Assembly: GCA_040719455.1 (NCBI GenBank) | Contig: JBFDTN010000001.1 | Location: 1,645,501-1,709,500, forward strand | Direction: 5' to 3' | From: Streptococcus pneumoniae | GTDB taxonomy: Bacteria; Bacillota; Bacilli; Lactobacillales; Streptococcaceae | Length of the DNA: 64,000 nt | In this document: positions 60,145-64,000 of the stretch, in pieces | How positions within the stretch are numbered: the first letter of the stretch is position 1 | Layout: every line of letters starts with the position of its first letter | Made by a program: the position numbers and the translations under genes | Notes under the pieces: model-generated | Told to the model about the DNA's origin: nothing | Databases searched by the model: none | The model's input: the letters and a program-made list of their open reading frames with translations, nothing else

Positions 60145-61531
60145 CTGTAGTGGGTGAAGTATTACCCCATACGAGAGAGAATCAGGTTGGTTCTCTCTTT
60201 TTGTATGTTTAAAGCGATGAGAATTTTTGTTTTAAAGTTTTTGAAGTTTCGGAAACCGAAAGCTTGTCGTTTGATGTCTTTGATAAGTTTGTTAGTAGCT
60301 TCTAGCTTAGCGTTTGAATAAGGTAATTCAAGTGCATTGGTAATGTATTGTCTGTATTTGAGAAAGGTTGTAAAGACTGTTCTGAAAGTAGAATTCACAG
60401 TAGGTAAATAGTCTTCTATCAGTCCGAAGAATGCCTCGCTGTTCTTCTCCTGAAAATGGAAAAGCAAGAGCTGATAGAGGTCATAATAGTACTTTAGTTC
60501 CTCTGACAAGTCTAAGGTCTTTTGAACTACTTCTCTAGGGGTTAAGGTTTGCCTAAAGGTTCGAGAATAAAAGAGTTTGTTAGAGAGTTTCCGGCTGTCC
60601 TTTTGGAGGATTCTCCAATGATGTTTCATAGCACGATAAGAAAGAGAGTCCTTGTCACAGTTCTTCATAATGGCAATTCGAGTAGCCATCATAGCTCGGC
60701 TCAGGTGCTGAATAATATGAAAACGATCCAGAACAATCTTTGCTTTTGGGAATAAGAAGTTAATGATGGGGATGTAGTTACCAGCCATATCTACAGTTAC
60801 GACTTTGACGTTTTCCCTCACCTCTCTCGTGTATTTGAGGAAGTAGTTTTTAATGGTTGTTTGTCGATTATTTTCAAGAATAGTGATAATCTTTTTGGTT
60901 TGAAAATCCTGAGCGATAAATGCCAGCTTTCCCTTATTTCGAGAGAATTCATCCCAAGAGAGGATTTTAGGTAATTGTGAGAACTGTTCCTTGAAGGAGA
61001 ATTGATTCAGTTTTCTCTGTACAACAGAGACAGAGATATGAAGTCTTCTAGCAATATCAGAGTTCGTTAGTTTTTCCGTATGTAGTTGAGTGATTTTGTC
61101 CCAGATAGGTTGAGAAATTTGATGATGTTTCTTGACGAGAGACGTTTGAGATACGGATACACGTAGACAACACTTGCATTTAAAGCGGCGTTTTCTCAGT
61201 TTTAGAAGAGTAGGAAATCCTTGAATATCAAGCATAGGAATAGAGGATTCTCGTTGGAAGTCATATTTTATCATCTTTCCTTGGCAGTGAGGACAAGGAG
61301 GAGCAGGATAATCTAAGGTTGCTTGAATGAGGATATGGGATTTAGACTTGTAAGCAGAAGTGATGGTGATATTTTTATCTTTAATTCCGATAAGATTTGT
61401 GGTATTATTAAGTCGTTCCATATGATTCTTTCTAATGTGAGTTTCGTCGCTTTTCATTATAGATTATATGGGACTTTTTTTCTACACTGAAAAAGCCCTA
61501 TAATCTCTTCAGTGGAAGTTACCCACTACAG
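60145..61531 (-). mobile_element. ISL3-family insertion sequence (IS1167-like)
   Basis: About 1.39 kb. Ends share CTGTAGTGGGT (60145 on the + strand, 61531 on the - strand). The flanking 8 bases (TTTGTCAA and AAATTATA) do not match, so there is no target duplication; it may be old or rearranged. It sits between the ABC-F gene and the yfhO-like gene. Confidence 0.8.
60162..61421 (-). CDS. ISL3-family transposase
   Basis: 419 residues from ATG 61421. N-terminal zinc-finger-like CPHCQGKMIKYDF and CKCCLRVS, a helix-turn-helix (NSDIARRLHISVSVVQRKL), then the DDE core with SWDEFSRNKGKLAFIAQD, VTVDMAGNY, DRFHIIQHL and the C-terminal SNAKLEATNKLIKDIKR. Intact length. Confidence 0.93.
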   Translation of the reverse strand: MERLNNTTNLIGIKDKNITITSAYKSKSHILIQATLDYPAPPCPHCQGKMIKYDFQRESSIPMLDIQGFPTLLKLRKRRFKCKCCLRVSVSQTSLVKKHHQISQPIWDKITQLHTEKLTNSDIARRLHISVSVVQRKLNQFSFKEQFSQLPKILSWDEFSRNKGKLAFIAQDFQTKKIITILENNRQTTIKNYFLKYTREVRENVKVVTVDMAGNYIPIINFLFPKAKIVLDRFHIIQHLSRAMMATRIAIMKNCDKDSLSYRAMKHHWRILQKDSRKLSNKLFYSRTFRQTLTPREVVQKTLDLSEELKYYYDLYQLLLFHFQEKNSEAFFGLIEDYLPTVNSTFRTVFTTFLKYRQYITNALELPYSNAKLEATNKLIKDIKRQAFGFRNFKNFKTKILIALNIQKERTNLILSRMG

Positions 61532-61553
61532 AAATTATAGAGCCGATTTTTTA

Positions 61554-61562
61554 TGTTATAAT
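61554..61562 (+). promoter_or_regulatory. Extended -10 promoter next to the ISL3 end
   Basis: TGTTATAAT (TATAAT at 61557-61562), 37 bases before the yfhO-like start. The -35 position would be right at the edge of the IS element. Confidence 0.55.
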
Positions 61563-61598
61563 AAAGAAAACTAGCAAAGAAAGAGTTGATAACCAAAG

Positions 61599-64000
61599 AT
61601 GAAAAGAATTCACGACATTCTCAAAAACCATGGACATTACCCTGCTGCTTTTCTCATTCCAGCTATCATCATGACTATTGTCTATGCCAGTCAAGGTATT
61701 TACTGGGGGAGTTCGACTTCTCCCTTATTGGGTGACGGTTTTCATCAATACGTGATTTTCGACACTGCCCTTAGCAATATTCTGCATGGTTCTGACAGCC
61801 TTTTCTACACCTTTACAAGCGGTTTAGGATTAAATTTCTATGCCTTATCTAGTTATTATCTAGGAAGTCTCCTATCTCCCTTGGTCTATTTTTTTGATGT
61901 CCATAGTATGCCAGATGCGGTCTATTTATTCACCATCATCAAATTTGGACTCATGGGCTTAACAAGCTTCATTAGTCTAAAAGGAATCTTTAGGAATATT
62001 TCTCACCCTCATTTACTACTCCTGTCAACTTCCTATGCTCTGATGAGCTTTGCGACCAGTCAGCTAGAGATCAAAACATGGCTAGATGTCTTTATCATTG
62101 TTCCTATCATTTTACTCGGTTTGCATCACTTAATGACCAAACAAAGACGAGTCCTCTACTTTATCAGCCTTTCAACTCTCTTTATTCAAAATTACTATTT
62201 TGGATATATGGTAGCTATCTTTTTAGCTCTCTGGTACTTAGTTCAACTATCCTGGGATTTTAAACAAAGAATCAAGAGTTTCCTCGATTTTTTCTTTGTA
62301 TCTTTACTAGCTGGACTGACCAGTATGGTTCTGTTGTTGCCAACTTTTCTTGATTTAAAGACCCATGGTGAGAAGTTGACAAAGGTGTCAACCTTATGGT
62401 CTAAAGATGCTTGGTATCTTGATTTCTTCGCTAAAAATTTCATCGGGTCCTTTGATACGACTAAATACGGATCCATTCCTATGATTTATGTAGGATTGAT
62501 TCCTCTCATCTTTGCCATTCTTTTTTTCTTTATAAAAAGGATCCCGTTTCACGTGAAACTTTGCTATGGATTGCTCCTTAGTATCCTTATAGCTAGTTTT
62601 TATATTGAACCTCTAGATTTATTTTGGCAGGGTATGCACGCGCCAAATATGTTTCTCCACCGCTATTCTTTTCTACTCTCTATTGTCATCATCTATATGG
62701 CAGCTGAAAGTTTGAGTCGCTTAAGAGAGCTAAGACTCTGGCAGTTTTTACTTTCCTTGTTCCTACTATCTGCTGGATTTGTAGCTACCTTTATTTTTAA
62801 ACATCACTATGAATTCTTAGGATTGGTCCAATTCACTCTAACATTAGAATTCTTGGTTGCCTATTTCCTCATCTTTCTCACCTTCTTTAAAAAATCTCTA
62901 CCAAAACATATCTTTTTATTGGCTAGCCTTTTCTTTTCAGTATTTGAAGTAGGACTAAATACCTTTTATCAGGTAGATGGAATTGCTTCAGAATGGGTAT
63001 TTTCAAGTCGAGATTCCTATGCAAAAAATAGTCAAGATATTGACAAACTTGTCAACTTTGCCAACAAAGAAATTAAAGAATTTTTTCGAACAGAAAAACT
63101 GGAGGCACAGACCGGAAATGATAGCATGAAATACAACTATCACGGTATTTCCCAATTTTCTTCTGTCAGAAATACCGCAGCAAGTTCAACACTTGATAAA
63201 CTAGGTTTTAAATCTTCTGGTACCAATCTGAACCTTCGCTACCAAAATAACAGTATCCTAATGGATAGCTTGTTTGGTATCACTTATAACATATCTGAGC
63301 AAAATCCAAATAAATATGGCTTTACACCTATTGAAACAGCTAGTCATCTCACGCTCTTTGAAAATAAAAATTCCCTGCCACTTGCTGTTCTCTCCAATCA
63401 AATTTACAAGGATGTCAAGTTTGATAATCTCACATTAGATAATCAAACCAAGTTTCTCAATCAGTTAGCCGGACTTGATTTACAATACTACTATCGCTTA
63501 AAACCCACACATTCAGAAAATACAAAAGACATCAATGGACAAATCACTGTTAATCTTGACAAAGCAAAGAATGAGCATGCTGCAAGTGCCAGCTATACGA
63601 TAAACATCCCTGAAAATAGTCAAGTTTACCTCACCCTAGCTCATCTCACTTTCTCAAATAGTGAGAAAGAATCAGTTGACATCACTGTCAACAACCAAAC
63701 TATGCATTATTCTCTTAATAATGTCTTTCCTTTCTTTAATATTGGGTATTTTAAAGAAAGAACAACAGCAACCATCAAAATCACCTTTCCAGAAAATGAG
63801 AGTGTCTCTTTTAATACCCCTGAATTTTACCGTATCAATACCGAACATTTCCAAGAAGCAATAGATACTATAAAAGAGCAAGATGTCAAGGTGACAACGA
63901 CTAAAAATACCGTAACAGCCCATTATCAAACCCATAGAGACAGTTCGCTCCTCTTCACCCTTCCTTATGACAAAGGGTGGACCGCAACCCAAGATAGCAA
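61599..64000 (+). CDS. YfhO-family membrane protein (3' truncated by window)
   Basis: At least 800 residues from ATG 61599 with no stop before the window end. It starts MKRIHDILKNHGHYPAAFLI; a GT-C-like membrane half has about 12-14 segments (for example YGSIPMIYVGLIPLIFAILF), and the rest is a large extracellular domain. YfhO proteins are GT-C-type glycosyltransferases that in Bacillus and Listeria decorate teichoic acids. It contains a perfect parS (62546-62559) and two TTGACA-N4-TGTCAA palindromes. The upstream RBS is weak. Confidence 0.88.
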   Translation, partial: MKRIHDILKNHGHYPAAFLIPAIIMTIVYASQGIYWGSSTSPLLGDGFHQYVIFDTALSNILHGSDSLFYTFTSGLGLNFYALSSYYLGSLLSPLVYFFDVHSMPDAVYLFTIIKFGLMGLTSFISLKGIFRNISHPHLLLLSTSYALMSFATSQLEIKTWLDVFIIVPIILLGLHHLMTKQRRVLYFISLSTLFIQNYYFGYMVAIFLALWYLVQLSWDFKQRIKSFLDFFFVSLLAGLTSMVLLLPTFLDLKTHGEKLTKVSTLWSKDAWYLDFFAKNFIGSFDTTKYGSIPMIYVGLIPLIFAILFFFIKRIPFHVKLCYGLLLSILIASFYIEPLDLFWQGMHAPNMFLHRYSFLLSIVIIYMAAESLSRLRELRLWQFLLSLFLLSAGFVATFIFKHHYEFLGLVQFTLTLEFLVAYFLIFLTFFKKSLPKHIFLLASLFFSVFEVGLNTFYQVDGIASEWVFSSRDSYAKNSQDIDKLVNFANKEIKEFFRTEKLEAQTGNDSMKYNYHGISQFSSVRNTAASSTLDKLGFKSSGTNLNLRYQNNSILMDSLFGITYNISEQNPNKYGFTPIETASHLTLFENKNSLPLAVLSNQIYKDVKFDNLTLDNQTKFLNQLAGLDLQYYYRLKPTHSENTKDINGQITVNLDKAKNEHAASASYTINIPENSQVYLTLAHLTFSNSEKESVDITVNNQTMHYSLNNVFPFFNIGYFKERTTATIKITFPENESVSFNTPEFYRINTEHFQEAIDTIKEQDVKVTTTKNTVTAHYQTHRDSSLLFTLPYDKGWTATQDS
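62546..62559. promoter_or_regulatory. parS: parS site (ParB/Spo0J binding)
   Basis: GTTTCACGTGAAAC, the perfect core of the ParB-binding palindrome, inside the yfhO-like coding sequence. Such sites cluster around oriC and load ParB and condensin. Confidence 0.88.

Overview
The window is chromosomal DNA of an AT-rich Firmicute, almost certainly an oral or viridans Streptococcus. The evidence is a dltXABDC operon without dltR/S, a bgaC-type galactoside operon with mannose-family PTS genes in the pneumococcal layout, the dnaB-rplI-gdpP-mnmG-mnmA block, the recF-guaB-trpS block, an Rgg regulator with a tiny tryptophan-rich peptide gene, and a CiaR-type small RNA gene. I could not assign the species. 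A perfect parS palindrome near the right edge, a one-mismatch parS at 48.8 kb, and recF/guaB/trpS suggest the right half lies near the replication origin.

Layout. 0-1.3 kb: end of a DUF1700/DUF4097 envelope-sensing pair. 1.4-6.3 kb: a broken GFA gene and the dlt operon (D-alanylation of teichoic acids), including the 44-codon dltX. 6.4-7.7 kb: an S66 LD-carboxypeptidase and a bacteriocin immunity gene. 7.8-10.1 kb: an accessory island in which an Rgg regulator faces a 26-codon peptide gene ending in IPWEWWWL, followed by two secreted proteins of unknown function, one cut by an in-frame TGA. 10.1-11.3 kb: an IS30-family element. 11.3-14.7 kb: a YhgE/Pip protein with heptad repeats and its divergent TetR regulator. 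14.7-15.3 kb: intergenic repeats and a csRNA. 15.3-16.9 kb: nucleotidyltransferase and ruvB. 16.9-25.9 kb: galM, lacD, agaS, PTS IIA/IID/IIC/IIB, bgaC, and the divergent GntR regulator. Together these cleave extracellular or host-glycan galactosides, import the sugar with phosphorylation, and feed the tagatose-6-phosphate route.

26.3-44.4 kb: rpsD with a long leader; thiXYZ under a TPP riboswitch; veg, dnaB, rplI, gdpP; mnmG, a Nudix gene, mnmA; an ABC transporter pseudogene; a LysM protein; L-serine dehydratase; a histidine phosphatase and a HAD hydrolase. 44.4-45.7 kb: an IS3-family element sitting inside a terminator. 45.7-60.1 kb: a LysM/lytic-transglycosylase-like protein, ecfT-ecfA2-ecfA1-pgsA-rodZ-like-M16 peptidase pair in one long operon, divergent S4-domain protein and recF, a GRP sugar transporter, guaB, trpS and an ABC-F gene. 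60.1-61.5 kb: an ISL3-family element. 61.6 kb to the end: a YfhO-family membrane protein running off the window.

The most notable items are the Rgg/WxW-peptide locus, a csRNA with a textbook CiaR box, a family of four related palindromic intergenic repeats, a recurrent TTGACA-N4-TGTCAA palindrome, and two unrelated insertion sequences that both landed at intrinsic terminators.
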